A stretch of DNA of 64,000 bases from Janibacter terrae NBRC 107853 (GTDB lineage: Bacteria > Actinomycetota > Actinomycetes > Actinomycetales > Dermatophilaceae): the NCBI RefSeq assembly GCF_001591405.1, contig NZ_BCUV01000005.1, forward strand, positions 25,092 to 89,091, in the 5' to 3' direction. Both the position numbers and the translations under genes were made by a program. Position 1 is the stretch's first letter, and the number at the start of each line of letters is the position of its first letter. This document shows positions 16,520 to 25,451 of the stretch, piece by piece. Below the pieces are notes generated by a model, which did no database searches, was not told the origin of the DNA, and saw nothing but the letters and a program-made list of their open reading frames with translations.

Positions 16520-17202
16520 CCCAACCACCCTTCTACGTCTCGCCCGAGCAGGTCATGGCCGACCGGGCCGACTTCGCCCGCGCGGGCATCGCCCGGGGGC
16601 GCTCGGTGGTCGTCCTCGCCTACGACGAGGGGATCCTCTTCGTCGCCGACAACCCGAGCAACCGCTCGCTGCACAAGGTGGGTGAGGTCTACGACCGCAT
16701 CGGCTTCGCCGCGGTCGGCAAGTACAACGAGTTCGAGAACCTCCGGGTGGCCGGCATCCGCTACGCCGACCTGCGCGGCTACTCCTACGACCGCTCCGAC
16801 GTGACCGCCCGGGCGCTGGCCAACGCCTATGCCCAGACGCTCGGCACGGTCTTCACCCAGGACCAGAAGCCCTACGAGGTCGAGATCGTCGTCGCCGAGG
16901 TCGGGCACGACGCGGCGGAGGACCGCATCTACCGGCTCACCTACGACGGGTCCGTCACCGACGAGCGCGGTCACGTCGTGATCGGCGGCGCGAGCGAGCG
17001 GCTCAACGCGCGGCTCGACGAGGGATGGCGGCCGGGGATGGCGCTCGCGGAGGCCTTCCGGCTGGCGGTCGACGTCCTGGCCGATGCCGACGAAGGGGAG
17101 GACACCCCCTTCGACGTCCACGCGGACGCGCTCGAGATCGCCGTGCTCGAGCGTTCCCGCCCGCGCCGGTGCTTCCGGCGGATCACCGCACCCGACGGAT
17201 AG
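16516..17202 (+). CDS. prcA: 20S proteasome alpha subunit
   Basis: 228 residues. The N-terminal helix [20 protein letters not shown] forms the gate. [18 protein letters not shown] and [16 protein letters not shown] are conserved alpha-subunit blocks; no catalytic Thr. It forms the outer rings that dock the Arc C-terminal tails. ATG overlaps prcB. The C-terminus is Arg-rich. An internal inverted CGAAGGGG pair (17090-17110) is coding. Its TAG stop starts the -10 box of pafA. Confidence 0.97.
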   Translation: MTQPPFYVSPEQVMADRADFARAGIARGRSVVVLAYDEGILFVADNPSNRSLHKVGEVYDRIGFAAVGKYNEFENLRVAGIRYADLRGYSYDRSDVTARALANAYAQTLGTVFTQDQKPYEVEIVVAEVGHDAAEDRIYRLTYDGSVTDERGHVVIGGASERLNARLDEGWRPGMALAEAFRLAVDVLADADEGEDTPFDVHADALEIAVLERSRPRRCFRRITAPDG

Positions 17203-17205
17203 CCT
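17200..17205 (+). promoter_or_regulatory. -10 box for leaderless pafA, overlapping the prcA stop codon
   Basis: TAGCCT, 6 nt before GTG 17212. The TAG is also the prcA stop. Confidence 0.55.
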
Positions 17206-17211
17206 CGGACC

Positions 17212-18600
17212 GTGGAGCGACGCATCTTCGGGATCGAGACCGAGTTCGGCATCACCGCCGTGTCCGGTGGCCAGCGACGGCTGACGCCGGACGAGGTGGC
17301 GCGCTACCTCTTCCGCAAGGTCGTGACCTGGGGCCGCTCGAGCAATGTCTTCCTGCCCAACGGTTCTCGTCTCTACCTCGACGTCGGGAGCCACCCGGAG
17401 TACGCGACCGCGGAGTGCGACGACCTGCTGACGCTCATCGCGCACGACCGGGCGGGGGAGCGGATCGTGCAGGACCTCGTCGTCGACGCCCAGGAGCGGC
17501 TGCGCGAGGACGGGGTGGCCGGCGAGATCTACGTCTTCAAGAACAACGTCGACTCGGCGGGCAACTCCTACGGCTGCCACGAGAACTTCCTCGTGGCGCG
17601 GACCTCGAACTTCGCCGCGGTGACCGACGGTCTGCTGCCCTTCCTCATCACCCGGCAGCTCATCGCCGGTACCGGCAAGATCATGGCCTCCACGCGCGGC
17701 GCGCAGTTCTCCGTCAGCCAGCGCGCGGACCACATCTGGGAGGGCGTCTCGTCCGCGACGACCCGCTCCCGGCCGATCATCAACACCCGGGACGAGCCGC
17801 ACGCCGACGCCGAGTACTACCGGCGGATGCACGTCATCGTCGGTGACTCGACGATGACGGAGACGACGACGCTGCTCAAGGTCGGCGCGGCCCACCTCGT
17901 GCTGCGCATGCTCGAGGACGGCGTGGCGCTGCCCGACCTGGCCCTCGACAACCCGATCCGCGCGATCCGCGACATCAGCCTGGACATGACCGGGCGCACG
18001 CTGGTCAAGCTCGCCGACGGCCGTCGGATGAGCGGCCTGGAGATCCAGCGCGAGTACCTCGAGCGGGCGGTGGCCCACGCCGACCGCGAGGGGATCGACG
18101 ATGCGGTGAGCACGCGCGTGCTCGACCTCTGGGAGCGCACGCTCACCGCGATCGAGACCGACGACCTCGCCTCGGTCGGCACCGAGATCGACTGGATCAT
18201 CAAGTACCGCCTGCTCGACGCCTACGCGGCCAGGCACGGGCTGTCGCTGGGGGACCCGCGCCTGGCCCAGCTCGACCTCGCCTACCACGACATCAACCCC
18301 GACCGGGGCGTCCACCACCTGCTGCAGCGCTCCGGCAAGGTGGCGCGGGTCGTCACCGACGAGGACATCGCGGCGGCCGTGGACACCCCACCCCAGACGA
18401 CGCGCGCGAAGCTGCGCGGCGACTTCGTGCGCACGGCCCGGGCCCACTCGCGGGACGTGACGGTCGACTGGGTGCACCTGAAGATCAACGACGAGGCGCA
18501 GCGCACCGTGCTGTGCAAGGACCCCTTCCGCGCGGTGGACGAGCGGGTCGACAAGCTCATCGAGGTCCTCTCCTCGCGCCCGACGCCGACCGGACCCTGA
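17212..18600 (+). CDS. pafA: Pup-protein ligase PafA
   Basis: 462 residues. Ligates deamidated Pup to substrate lysines using ATP. The opening [15 protein letters not shown] and [16 protein letters not shown] near 56-72 (catalytic Asp) distinguish PafA from Dop. [18 protein letters not shown] near 108-125 and [17 protein letters not shown] near 187 complete the glutamine-synthetase-like core. GTG start with a TANNNT box 6 nt upstream means it can be transcribed apart from dop-pup-prcBA, even though it lies only 9 bp from prcA. Confidence 0.97.
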   Translation: MERRIFGIETEFGITAVSGGQRRLTPDEVARYLFRKVVTWGRSSNVFLPNGSRLYLDVGSHPEYATAECDDLLTLIAHDRAGERIVQDLVVDAQERLREDGVAGEIYVFKNNVDSAGNSYGCHENFLVARTSNFAAVTDGLLPFLITRQLIAGTGKIMASTRGAQFSVSQRADHIWEGVSSATTRSRPIINTRDEPHADAEYYRRMHVIVGDSTMTETTTLLKVGAAHLVLRMLEDGVALPDLALDNPIRAIRDISLDMTGRTLVKLADGRRMSGLEIQREYLERAVAHADREGIDDAVSTRVLDLWERTLTAIETDDLASVGTEIDWIIKYRLLDAYAARHGLSLGDPRLAQLDLAYHDINPDRGVHHLLQRSGKVARVVTDEDIAAAVDTPPQTTRAKLRGDFVRTARAHSRDVTVDWVHLKINDEAQRTVLCKDPFRAVDERVDKLIEVLSSRPTPTGP

Positions 18601-18644
18601 GCCACCCCCGCCGGTCGAGTCAGGCATCGTCCAGACTCGGTGGT

Positions 18645-18650
18645 TAGGCT
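18645..18650 (+). promoter_or_regulatory. Possible -10 box for the FKBP lipoprotein
   Basis: TAGGCT, predicting a leader of about 30 nt to GTG 18688. No -35 seen. Confidence 0.4.
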
Positions 18651-18687
18651 GCCCGGGAACGTTTTCCCCGAGCATCGAGGTTGATCC

Positions 18688-19707
18688 GTGCCGAAGGCCG
18701 CCCGCCTGACCACTGCCATCGCGACGTCCACCGCGGCCCTGCTGGCCCTGAGCGCCTGTGGTGGGGACTCCGGCGGGGACGCGACGAGCGACTCCTCGAC
18801 GTCCGCGTCGGCCTCGGAGACCGCCGCCGCGCCCAGCCCCGAGGACCTCAAGAAGGTCGACGACATCGCGGTCACCGCGGCGAAGGGCAAGAAGGGCCCG
18901 TCGATCGAGCTCGAGAAGAAGCCGCTGTCGGTCAGCGAGACGACGTCGAAGGTCATCAAGGAGGGCTCCGGCGACACGCTCGCCGACGACGCCTTCGTCG
19001 AGGTGGACCTCGCGATGTTCTCCGGCAAGACCGGCAAGATGATCGAGGGCTCGGAGACCTACACGAGCGACCCGATCGTGCTCGACCTCGGCAACAAGGG
19101 CGCCCTGCCGGGTCTCGTGAAGTCGATCAAGGGCCAGAAGATCGGTACCCACGGCGTCTCCGTCATGCCGCCCAAGGACCTCTTCGGCGACGAGGGGATG
19201 CCGCAGTACGGCGTCGACGGCAAGGACAACCTCGTCCTCGTCTACGACGTGCGCGACGAGATGCCGACGAAGGCGGAGGGCAAGGAGGTCGAGCCGCAGG
19301 CCGGCCTGCCCACCGTGAAGTGGAAGGCCGACGCCCCGGCCGACATCAGCATCCCGAAGGACGCGAAGAAGCCGACCAAGCTCGTCACCGAGAAGCTCGT
19401 CGAGGGCACGGGCGAGACGGTGAAGAAGGGCGACACCGTCTACGTCAGCTACACCGGCGTCACCTGGGATGACGGCAAGGTCTTCGACAGCTCGATGAAG
19501 GACGGCCGCGGGCCCTTCTCCTTCCCGGTCGGCCAGCAGGCCGTCATCCCCGGCTGGGACAAGGCCGTCGAGGGCGCCAAGGTCGGAGACCGCCTCCTCG
19601 TCGTCGTCCCGCCGAAGGAGGGCTACGGCAAGCAGGGCACGCCCGACGGCTCCATCAAGCCCGACGCCACCCTGGTCTTCACCGTCGACATCCTCGGCGC
19701 CCCCTGA
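18688..19707 (+). CDS. FKBP-type peptidyl-prolyl isomerase lipoprotein
   Basis: 339 residues. Lipoprotein signal with lipobox LSAC (Cys24), so it is predicted to be anchored outside the membrane. A Ser/Thr/Ala-rich linker follows, then a degenerate FKBP-like domain (about 80-195) and a canonical C-terminal FKBP domain (about 225-338) with VSYTGVTWDDGKVFDSS, VIPGWDKAVEGAKVGDR and TLVFTVDIL. Folding helper for secreted proteins. GTG start. Followed 40 bp later by a cytoplasmic FKBP, a paired arrangement common downstream of pafA in actinobacteria. Confidence 0.93.
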   Translation: MPKAARLTTAIATSTAALLALSACGGDSGGDATSDSSTSASASETAAAPSPEDLKKVDDIAVTAAKGKKGPSIELEKKPLSVSETTSKVIKEGSGDTLADDAFVEVDLAMFSGKTGKMIEGSETYTSDPIVLDLGNKGALPGLVKSIKGQKIGTHGVSVMPPKDLFGDEGMPQYGVDGKDNLVLVYDVRDEMPTKAEGKEVEPQAGLPTVKWKADAPADISIPKDAKKPTKLVTEKLVEGTGETVKKGDTVYVSYTGVTWDDGKVFDSSMKDGRGPFSFPVGQQAVIPGWDKAVEGAKVGDRLLVVVPPKEGYGKQGTPDGSIKPDATLVFTVDILGAP

Positions 19708-19747
19708 TCCACCGACCCGTACGCCACCCCCACCCAAGGAGACGCAC

Positions 19748-20134
19748 ATGCCGTTCGACCCCAGCACCACCAAGCCCGAGATCGACTTCCCGGAGGGCGC
19801 CGCGCCCACCGAGCTGGTCGTCGAGGACATCACCGTCGGTGACGGCGCCGAGGTGACCGCCGGGTCGCCCATCCAGGCCCACTACGTCGGTGTCGCCCAC
19901 TCCACCGGCGAGGAGTTCGACGCCTCGTGGAACCGTGGCGCCCCGCTCGCGTTCACCGCGGGCATCGGCCAGGTCATCCAGGGCTGGGACCAGGGCCTGC
20001 TCGGCATGAAGGAGGGTGGTCGTCGCAAGATCACCATCCCGCCGCACCTCGGCTACGGCGACCGTGGCGCCGGCGCGGCCATCAAGGGCGGCGAGACCCT
20101 GATCTTCGTCGTCGACCTCGTCCAGGTCGGCTGA
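19748..20134 (+). CDS. Single-domain FKBP peptidyl-prolyl isomerase
   Basis: 128 residues, no signal peptide, so cytoplasmic. Full FKBP fold: HYVGVAHSTGEEFDASWNRG, then FTAGIGQVIQGWDQGLLGMKEGGRR and GYGDRGAGAAIKGGETLIFVVDLV. Hydrophobic pocket residues (Tyr, Phe, Trp, Tyr, Phe) are all present, so it should be active and FK506-binding. SD AAGGAG 8 nt upstream. The large repeat/hairpin region at 20155-20216 lies just after its stop. Confidence 0.95.
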   Translation: MPFDPSTTKPEIDFPEGAAPTELVVEDITVGDGAEVTAGSPIQAHYVGVAHSTGEEFDASWNRGAPLAFTAGIGQVIQGWDQGLLGMKEGGRRKITIPPHLGYGDRGAGAAIKGGETLIFVVDLVQVG

Positions 20135-20154
20135 CCTCCCCTTCGCCCGTACGC

Positions 20155-20216
20155 ACCTGAAGCCGCATTGCCCTAGGGGAATGCGGCTTCAGGTGTGCAT
20201 TGCCCTAGGGCAATGC
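20155..20216. repeat. CTAG-centred palindromic repeat, copies 2 and 3
   Basis: Copy at 20165-20184 is GCATTGCCCTAGGGGAATGC, and its flanks ACCTGAAGCC / GGCTTCAGGT extend the stem to 15 bp on each side (20155-20194). Copy at 20197-20216, GCATTGCCCTAGGGCAATGC, is a perfect palindrome and contains the stop codon of the minus-strand DUF3866 gene. Likely also a bidirectional terminator for the convergent pair. Confidence 0.9.
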
Positions 20217-21308
20217 AGCGAGGTGGGCCGCATGGCGGCCGGCCAGAGCTGCGGTGAGGAAGGGCGTCACGTCCTCCGCCGCGGCCCTGCCCATGCTCAC
20301 CAGCGGCACGGGGGAGACCACGAGGTCCTCGGCGACACCGGTGGTCGGGAGCGTGATGACACGCGGGGAGCCCGCGGCCGTCGCGACGGCGGCGTCGACC
20401 TGCTCGCGCACCTGCGGCCAGGGCGTCTCGGTGGACTCGGGCAGGACGACGTCGGCCGCCCCGAGGAGCGCGCGCGAGAGGACCGTCGCCGTGTGGTGCG
20501 ACAGCCCCCGGTGCCGCGCCCGTGGGTCGCTGCCGGAGACGCGCGGTACCGCGATGCCGTGCCCGCGCAGGACGTGGACGGCGTTGAGCACGTCACCGGA
20601 GGACAGCCCGGACCAGCCCCACGTCGTCGACGACCCGGCATTGCCCGGACCCTGCGCCACGACGGCCACGTCGCAGCCGAGCACGTGGCGGGCGGCGAGC
20701 AGCGCGGAGTGCACGGTGATCGCCTCGTGCTCGGCGCCGAAGGCCTGACCCGCCGAGATCGTCGTGGCGAGCCAGCCGGCGTCGACGAGCCGGGCGACGC
20801 TGTCGGACAGGGCGAAGGGGAGGGCCGCCGAGTCGGTCATGACGTATGCGACGCGCGCCCCCGGCGCCGCGGCCCGGATCCCGGCGAGCACCGCGGGGAG
20901 GGCGGAGTGCAGCTCGGCGACGACCACCGGCATCCCCTGCAGGTCGCCGTCGGCGATCGCCGGGTGGTCGCGCATCGCCTCGTGGTGCGGCGACTCCTGC
21001 TCCTCGAGCGCGAGGACCATGTCCTGCAGCGGCGTGTAGCGGGCCTTGACGATGTGCCCGGGCGCGTCGTCGGGATCGGCGGGCGGGCGGGTGGCGTCGG
21101 CGACGACGAGGGCGAGACCGCCGGTGCCGAGGCCGCGGCGCAGGGCCGACACGTTGAGCAGGACCGTGTCGCCGACCTCGGGGGTCCCGACGAGCCCGGT
21201 GAGGGCGAGCGCGGGGGTGTCGCTCCCGTCGACCTCCACGCGCAGGCCGGCCGCCCCGGGGCGGGAGCCGGTGACCTCGCGGACGGTGCCGCTGCGCCAG
21301 TGGATCAT
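20205..21308 (-). CDS. DUF3866 family protein
   Basis: 367 residues, soluble. Starts MIHWRSGTVREV. Conserved DUF3866 features are HIVKARYTPLQ near 108, YVMTDSAALP near 165, ISAGQAFGAEHEA near 195 and VAQGPGNAG near 225, which looks like a Gly-rich catalytic or binding loop. Function unknown; found almost always beside pafBC in actinobacteria. Start ATG was chosen from a TAACCT box 7 nt upstream. The protein ends A-A-L-P-stop, the last three codons coming from the palindromic repeat. Confidence 0.85.
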   Translation of the reverse strand: MIHWRSGTVREVTGSRPGAAGLRVEVDGSDTPALALTGLVGTPEVGDTVLLNVSALRRGLGTGGLALVVADATRPPADPDDAPGHIVKARYTPLQDMVLALEEQESPHHEAMRDHPAIADGDLQGMPVVVAELHSALPAVLAGIRAAAPGARVAYVMTDSAALPFALSDSVARLVDAGWLATTISAGQAFGAEHEAITVHSALLAARHVLGCDVAVVAQGPGNAGSSTTWGWSGLSSGDVLNAVHVLRGHGIAVPRVSGSDPRARHRGLSHHTATVLSRALLGAADVVLPESTETPWPQVREQVDAAVATAAGSPRVITLPTTGVAEDLVVSPVPLVSMGRAAAEDVTPFLTAALAGRHAAHLAALP

Positions 21309-21315
21309 GTGCGGC

Positions 21316-21325
21316 AGGTTAGCCT
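21316..21325. promoter_or_regulatory. Overlapping divergent -10 boxes, DUF3866 / pafB
   Basis: AGGTTAGCCT. Read on the minus strand it gives TAACCT 7 nt before the DUF3866 ATG; read on the plus strand TAGCCT (21320-21325) lies 21 nt before the pafB GTG with an SD between. The two polymerase sites cannot be occupied together. Confidence 0.55.
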
Positions 21326-21346
21326 CAGCGTGACGAAGGGAGCGAT

Positions 21347-22336
21347 GTGGCAGCACCCAACACCCCCGCCGCGAAGACCGAGCGGTTGCTCAACTTGACG
21401 ATGAGCCTGCTCTCCGCGCGGATCCCCGTGCCCAAGCAGCGGATCCGCACGATGGTCGAGGCCTACCACCTGGTCGAATCGGACGAGGCCTTCGACCGGA
21501 TGTTCGAGCGCGACAAGGAGGACCTGCGCGCCATGGGCATCCCCCTCGTCACCGAGGACATCGGGATCTTCGAGGACGAGCAGGGCTACCGCATCGACCA
21601 GCGCGAGTACGCGCTGCCGCCCGTCGAGCTCGCCGCCGACGAGCGCGCCGTCGTCGGGCTCGCCAGCCGTGCGTGGGCGCACGCCGCGATGGCCGGCACC
21701 GCCGCGACCGCCTGGCGCAAGGTCGCCGCGGACGACGAGGTGGGGGAGGACCCCTTCGCCGGTCTGGAACCACGCCTGGGCGGCGCCGAGCCCGCCTTCG
21801 AGCCGCTGAAGGACGCCGTGCTCGCCTCCGTGCGGGTGCGCTTCGACTATGCCCGACCCGGCGCCGACGGCGCGCAGACCCGCCACGTCGAGCCCTGGTA
21901 CCTCACGGCCTGGCACGGTCGCTGGTACCTCGTCGGCCACGACCTGGACCGCGAGGCGCCGCGCGTCTTCCGCCTCTCCCGGATCGCGTCGGCGGTCACG
22001 ACGACCCGCGAGGCCGTCACCGGTGAGATCCCCGAGGACGTCGACCCGGTCCGCATGATCGCCGCCGTCGACGGTGACGCGCCGCAGCCGAGCGAGTCCG
22101 TGCTCCGCGTCCGCGTCGATGCCGGCCACGGGCTGCGGCGACGGGCCACGTCGGTCGAGTCGATCGACGAGCAGTGGGACCGCGTGGTCGTCGACCACGG
22201 GGGCACCGGCGCCTTCGCCGGCGAGATCGCCAGCCACGGCGCCGACGTCGTCGTCGAGGGTCCGGCGGAGCTGCGGGAGGCGGTCGTCGCCCGGCTGCGG
22301 TCGGTGCTCGAGACGCACGAAGGGAGTCCCCGATGA
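21347..22336 (+). CDS. pafB: WYL-domain transcriptional regulator PafB
   Basis: 329 residues. N-terminal winged helix (KTERLLNLTMSLLSARIPV...), central WYL domain with PWYLTAWHGRWYLVGHDL near 183-200, C-terminal WCX domain. PafB acts with PafC as an activator of LexA-independent DNA damage genes in mycobacteria. GTG start with SD GAAGGGAG, itself a copy of the CGAAGGG motif. Stop overlaps pafC (ATGA). Confidence 0.95.
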   Translation: MAAPNTPAAKTERLLNLTMSLLSARIPVPKQRIRTMVEAYHLVESDEAFDRMFERDKEDLRAMGIPLVTEDIGIFEDEQGYRIDQREYALPPVELAADERAVVGLASRAWAHAAMAGTAATAWRKVAADDEVGEDPFAGLEPRLGGAEPAFEPLKDAVLASVRVRFDYARPGADGAQTRHVEPWYLTAWHGRWYLVGHDLDREAPRVFRLSRIASAVTTTREAVTGEIPEDVDPVRMIAAVDGDAPQPSESVLRVRVDAGHGLRRRATSVESIDEQWDRVVVDHGGTGAFAGEIASHGADVVVEGPAELREAVVARLRSVLETHEGSPR

Positions 22337-23295
22337 GTCGTCCCACCGTCGAGTCCGCGACGAGTCGGGTGCAGCGCCTGCTGACGATGGTCCCGTGGCT
22401 CGTGGGCCGTCAGGGCATCGAGATCGACGAGGCCGCTGCCGGGCTCGGGATCACCGAGCAGCAGCTCGTCGCCGACCTGGAGCTGCTCTTCGTCTGCGGC
22501 TACGGGCAGATGCCCGACGAGCTGATCGAGGTCAGCTACGAGGGCGGCCGGGTCTTCGTCACCAACGCGGACGCGATCGCGCGCCCCCTGCGGCTGACCG
22601 TCGACGAGGCCATCGCCCTCACCGTCGGCCTGCGCTCGCTCGCCGCGAGCGGGGCGGGGGAGAGCAGCGCCGTGGAGCGCGCCCTCGCCAAGCTCGAGGG
22701 CGCGACCGGGACGATCCCCGGCGTCGAGCGCGTGGTGGTCGTCGAGGACGACACCGACACCGGGCGGACGACGGCCGCGCTGCGCGACGCCCTGTCCTCC
22801 GGGCGCCGGGTGCACCTGACCTACCACGTGCCGAGCCGCGACGAGCGCACCGAGCGTGATGTCGACCCGATGCGCCTGGCCCACGTCGAGGGCCACTGGT
22901 ACCTCGAGGGCTGGTGCCACCGGGCGCAGGACGTGCGCCTCTTCCGCGTGGACCGCATCGAGGCGGTCGACGTGCTCGACGAGGCCGCCGAGCCACCGGA
23001 CGGCGTGGCCGCCCGTGACCTCAGCGCGGGTGCGTACCAGCGCAGCGAGGACGACGTCCCGGTGAGGCTGCGGCTGCGCCCGTCCGCCCACTGGATCGCG
23101 GAGTACTACCCGGTGACATCTCGGCAAACGGCCGGCGAAGACCTGGTCGTCACCCTGCCGACCGGCGACGAGGGATTCCTGCGCCGTCTCGTGCTGCGGC
23201 AGGGCGCCGACGTCGAGATCCTCGAGCCGGCGGCCCAACGCGCCGATGTCGCGGGTGCCGCGGCGGCTGCGCTCACCGCCTACGGTGCTGCCTGA
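22333..23295 (+). CDS. pafC: WYL-domain transcriptional regulator PafC
   Basis: 320 residues. Same layout as PafB: HTH (TSRVQRLLTMVPWLVGRQG...), WYL core with GHWYLEGWCHRAQDVRLFRVDRI near 190-212, and WCX end. Coupled to pafB by a 4-bp overlap, consistent with an obligate heterodimer. Single-stranded DNA binding by the WYL domain is the presumed damage signal (family knowledge). Confidence 0.95.
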   Translation: MSRPTVESATSRVQRLLTMVPWLVGRQGIEIDEAAAGLGITEQQLVADLELLFVCGYGQMPDELIEVSYEGGRVFVTNADAIARPLRLTVDEAIALTVGLRSLAASGAGESSAVERALAKLEGATGTIPGVERVVVVEDDTDTGRTTAALRDALSSGRRVHLTYHVPSRDERTERDVDPMRLAHVEGHWYLEGWCHRAQDVRLFRVDRIEAVDVLDEAAEPPDGVAARDLSAGAYQRSEDDVPVRLRLRPSAHWIAEYYPVTSRQTAGEDLVVTLPTGDEGFLRRLVLRQGADVEILEPAAQRADVAGAAAAALTAYGAA

Positions 23296-23324
23296 AGACG
23301 ACCGGCGCACCCAGCACCGGGTCG

Positions 23325-23330
23325 TACACT
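23325..23330 (+). promoter_or_regulatory. Possible -10 box of tatA
   Basis: TACACT, about 30 nt before ATG 23361, with GAAAGG as ribosome binding site between. Confidence 0.4.
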
Positions 23331-23360
23331 GACGACGTACACGCGACGAAAGGCACTGCC

Positions 23361-23630
23361 ATGCCCAGCCTGGGTCCCATGGAAATCATCCTCATCCTGC
23401 TCGTCATCCTCCTGCTCTTCGGGTTCAAGAAGCTGCCGGACGCCGCGCGCAGCGTCGGCAAGTCCGCCCGCGTCTTCAAGGCCGAGGTCAACGAGATGAA
23501 GGAAGAGGACCGGCAGCGCGAAGAGGCCAAGAAGTCGCGGCCGGCTGACACCACGCCCACCGCCGACGGCAACGCCGTCATCGACGAGGCCAAGCCGCGG
23601 ACGGACAACCAGTCCGGCCCGGTCGCCTGA
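23361..23630 (+). CDS. tatA: Sec-independent translocase TatA
   Basis: 89 residues. One short membrane helix (MEIILILLVILLLFGFKKLP), the FGxKKLP hinge, an amphipathic helix (ARSVGKSARVFKAEVNEM) and an acidic/polar tail. Polymerises to form the Tat pore. No tatB in the window, normal where TatA/TatC suffice or TatB is elsewhere. Confidence 0.96.
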   Translation: MPSLGPMEIILILLVILLLFGFKKLPDAARSVGKSARVFKAEVNEMKEEDRQREEAKKSRPADTTPTADGNAVIDEAKPRTDNQSGPVA

Positions 23631-23656
23631 GTCACACCCCCTTCGCCCCCTCACGC

Positions 23657-24514
23657 ATGGCCCGTCGCCCCCACACGCCCAAGGATCCCGAAGGGCGGAT
23701 GCCGCTCAAGGAGCACCTGCTCGAGTTCCGCAACCGGCTGATGATCGCCGCTGCCGCGATCGTCGTCGGCGCGATCGTCGGCTGGATCATCTACAACCCG
23801 GTGCACATCGGGGCGTGGACGTACGGGGGCATCTACAAGCAGCTGACCTACCCCTTCGACGAGTACAAGGCCTCGAACCCCGACAGCGTCGTCACGCTGA
23901 ACTTCGGCAACGCGACCTCGGCCTTCACGACGCAGCTCGGCCTGTCGATCTTCACCGGCGTGCTCATCTCGAGCCCCGTGTGGGTCTGGCAGATCTGGGC
24001 CTTCATCCTGCCCGGCCTGACCCGGCGCGAGCGCCGCATGTCGATCGGCATCTTCGCCACGGCGCTGCCGCTCTTCCTCGCGGGCTGCTTCTTCGCCTAC
24101 CAGACGCTGCCCAAGGCGCTGCTCATCCTCTTCGGGTTCACGCCCGACGACAACAAGTCGAGCAACATCCAGCAGGCGAGCGACTACTTCACCTTCATCA
24201 CCCGCTTCATCCTCGCCTTCGGCCTGGCGTGGCTGCTCCCGGTCTTCCTCGTCGGGCTGTGCGCGCTCGGCGTGCTGTCGGGCAGGACCCTGAAGAAGTC
24301 GTGGCGGATGGCGATCCTGCTGATCTTCATCGCGTCCGCGGTCATCACGCCGACACCCGACCCGTTCACGATGTTCCTGCTCGCCGGCCCGCTCTGCGCG
24401 CTGTACTTCATCGCCCTCGCGATCTGCCTGGTCATCGACCGTCGCCGGGTCGCGGCGGGCGAGGAGCCCGACTGGTCCGACCTCCCGGACGACCAGGCCT
24501 CGCCGCTCACCTAG
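23657..24514 (+). CDS. tatC: Sec-independent translocase TatC
   Basis: 285 residues, six membrane helices. N-terminal MPLKEHLLEFRNRLM contains the conserved HLxExRxR signal that reads twin-arginine peptides. FILPGLTRRERR and AVITPTPDPFTM are further family motifs. 26 bp after tatA. Its TAG stop is the start of the -10 box of the next gene. Confidence 0.96.
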   Translation: MARRPHTPKDPEGRMPLKEHLLEFRNRLMIAAAAIVVGAIVGWIIYNPVHIGAWTYGGIYKQLTYPFDEYKASNPDSVVTLNFGNATSAFTTQLGLSIFTGVLISSPVWVWQIWAFILPGLTRRERRMSIGIFATALPLFLAGCFFAYQTLPKALLILFGFTPDDNKSSNIQQASDYFTFITRFILAFGLAWLLPVFLVGLCALGVLSGRTLKKSWRMAILLIFIASAVITPTPDPFTMFLLAGPLCALYFIALAICLVIDRRRVAAGEEPDWSDLPDDQASPLT

Positions 24515-24517
24515 TCT
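24512..24517 (+). promoter_or_regulatory. -10 box for leaderless lipid-kinase gene, overlapping the tatC stop
   Basis: TAGTCT, 6 nt before ATG 24524. Confidence 0.55.
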
Positions 24518-24523
24518 CGACGC

Positions 24524-25429
24524 ATGCACCGCGTCACCGCCGACCGCATCGGCCTGCTCGTCAACCCCACGGCGGGACGGCACCGGGGCCAGCAGGTCGG
24601 CACACGCGTGGCCGACCTCCTCGAGGCCGCCGGCCGTGAGGTCATCGACCTGACCGGTCTGGACGCCGCCCGGGCGGAGGCCAAGGCCCGCGCGGCCATC
24701 GAGGGCGGGGACATCGACCTGCTCGTCGTCGCCGGCGGCGACGGGGCCGCGGGCCTCGGGGCCAACCTCTGCGCCGACACCGACGTCCCCCTCGGCGTGG
24801 TCGCCGTGGGGACCGGCAACGACAACGCCCGCGAGCTCGGTCTGCCGGTCCACGACGTCGCGGCCTCCGTCGAGCGCATCCTCACCGGCGGCACCCGCCG
24901 CATCGACCTCGGCCGCGTCACCACCACCGGCGGCGAGCACGTGCGCGACTTCCTCGGCGTCCTCTCCTGCGGGTTCGACGCGGTGGTCAACGAGCGCGCC
25001 AACCGGATGGTCTGGCCCAGGGGACCGCAGCGCTACAACCTGGCGATCCTGCGCGAGCTGCCCGTCTTCGGGCCGATCCACTACGAGCTGACGATCGACG
25101 GCCGGGAGCGCGAGATCGACGGGATGCTCGTGTGCATCGCCAACGGCCGGGCCTTCGGGGGCGGCATGAAGGTCGCGCCCGGTGCCGACGTCGAGGACGA
25201 CCTGCTCGACGTCGTCATCGTCCACGACCTCCCGATGCACACCTTCCTGTCGGTCTTCCCCAAGGTCTTCAAGGGGACCCACACCTCCCACCCCGCGGTC
25301 GAGACCATCCGCGGCGCGCGCGTGACGCTCGCCACCGACCGCATCGTCACCTACGCCGACGGCGAGCGGGTGGCGCCGCTGCCGCTCACCGTCGAGGCGG
25401 CACCCGGCGCGCTGTCGATCGTGCGCTGA
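24524..25429 (+). CDS. Diacylglycerol kinase-family lipid kinase (YegS/DagK-like)
   Basis: 301 residues. Phosphorylates diacylglycerol or a related lipid to recycle it for phospholipid synthesis. Nucleotide loop VVAGGDGAAG (67-76) and GTGNDNAREL (near 92-101) are the GGDG and GTxND signatures of the family; ANGRAFGGGMKVAPGADVEDDLLDVV near 207-232 is the C-domain motif. Conserved place next to tatC and helY in actinobacteria. Confidence 0.93.
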   Translation: MHRVTADRIGLLVNPTAGRHRGQQVGTRVADLLEAAGREVIDLTGLDAARAEAKARAAIEGGDIDLLVVAGGDGAAGLGANLCADTDVPLGVVAVGTGNDNARELGLPVHDVAASVERILTGGTRRIDLGRVTTTGGEHVRDFLGVLSCGFDAVVNERANRMVWPRGPQRYNLAILRELPVFGPIHYELTIDGREREIDGMLVCIANGRAFGGGMKVAPGADVEDDLLDVVIVHDLPMHTFLSVFPKVFKGTHTSHPAVETIRGARVTLATDRIVTYADGERVAPLPLTVEAAPGALSIVR

Positions 25430-25439
25430 GCCGCTGGCA

Positions 25440-25445
25440 TAGCGT
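25440..25445 (+). promoter_or_regulatory. -10 box for leaderless helY
   Basis: TAGCGT, 6 nt before ATG 25452. Confidence 0.55.
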
Positions 25446-25451
25446 GGGCAC

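Noticed and set aside
17090..17110. Terminator from an inverted CGAAGGGG pair inside prcA
   Set aside because: The hairpin is in the middle of a conserved reading frame; no gene end is nearby.
13943..19872. Two very long minus-strand open frames opposite dop, prcBA, pafA and FKBP genes
   Set aside because: Both run antisense to strongly conserved genes and show no domain motif; they are GC-content artefacts.
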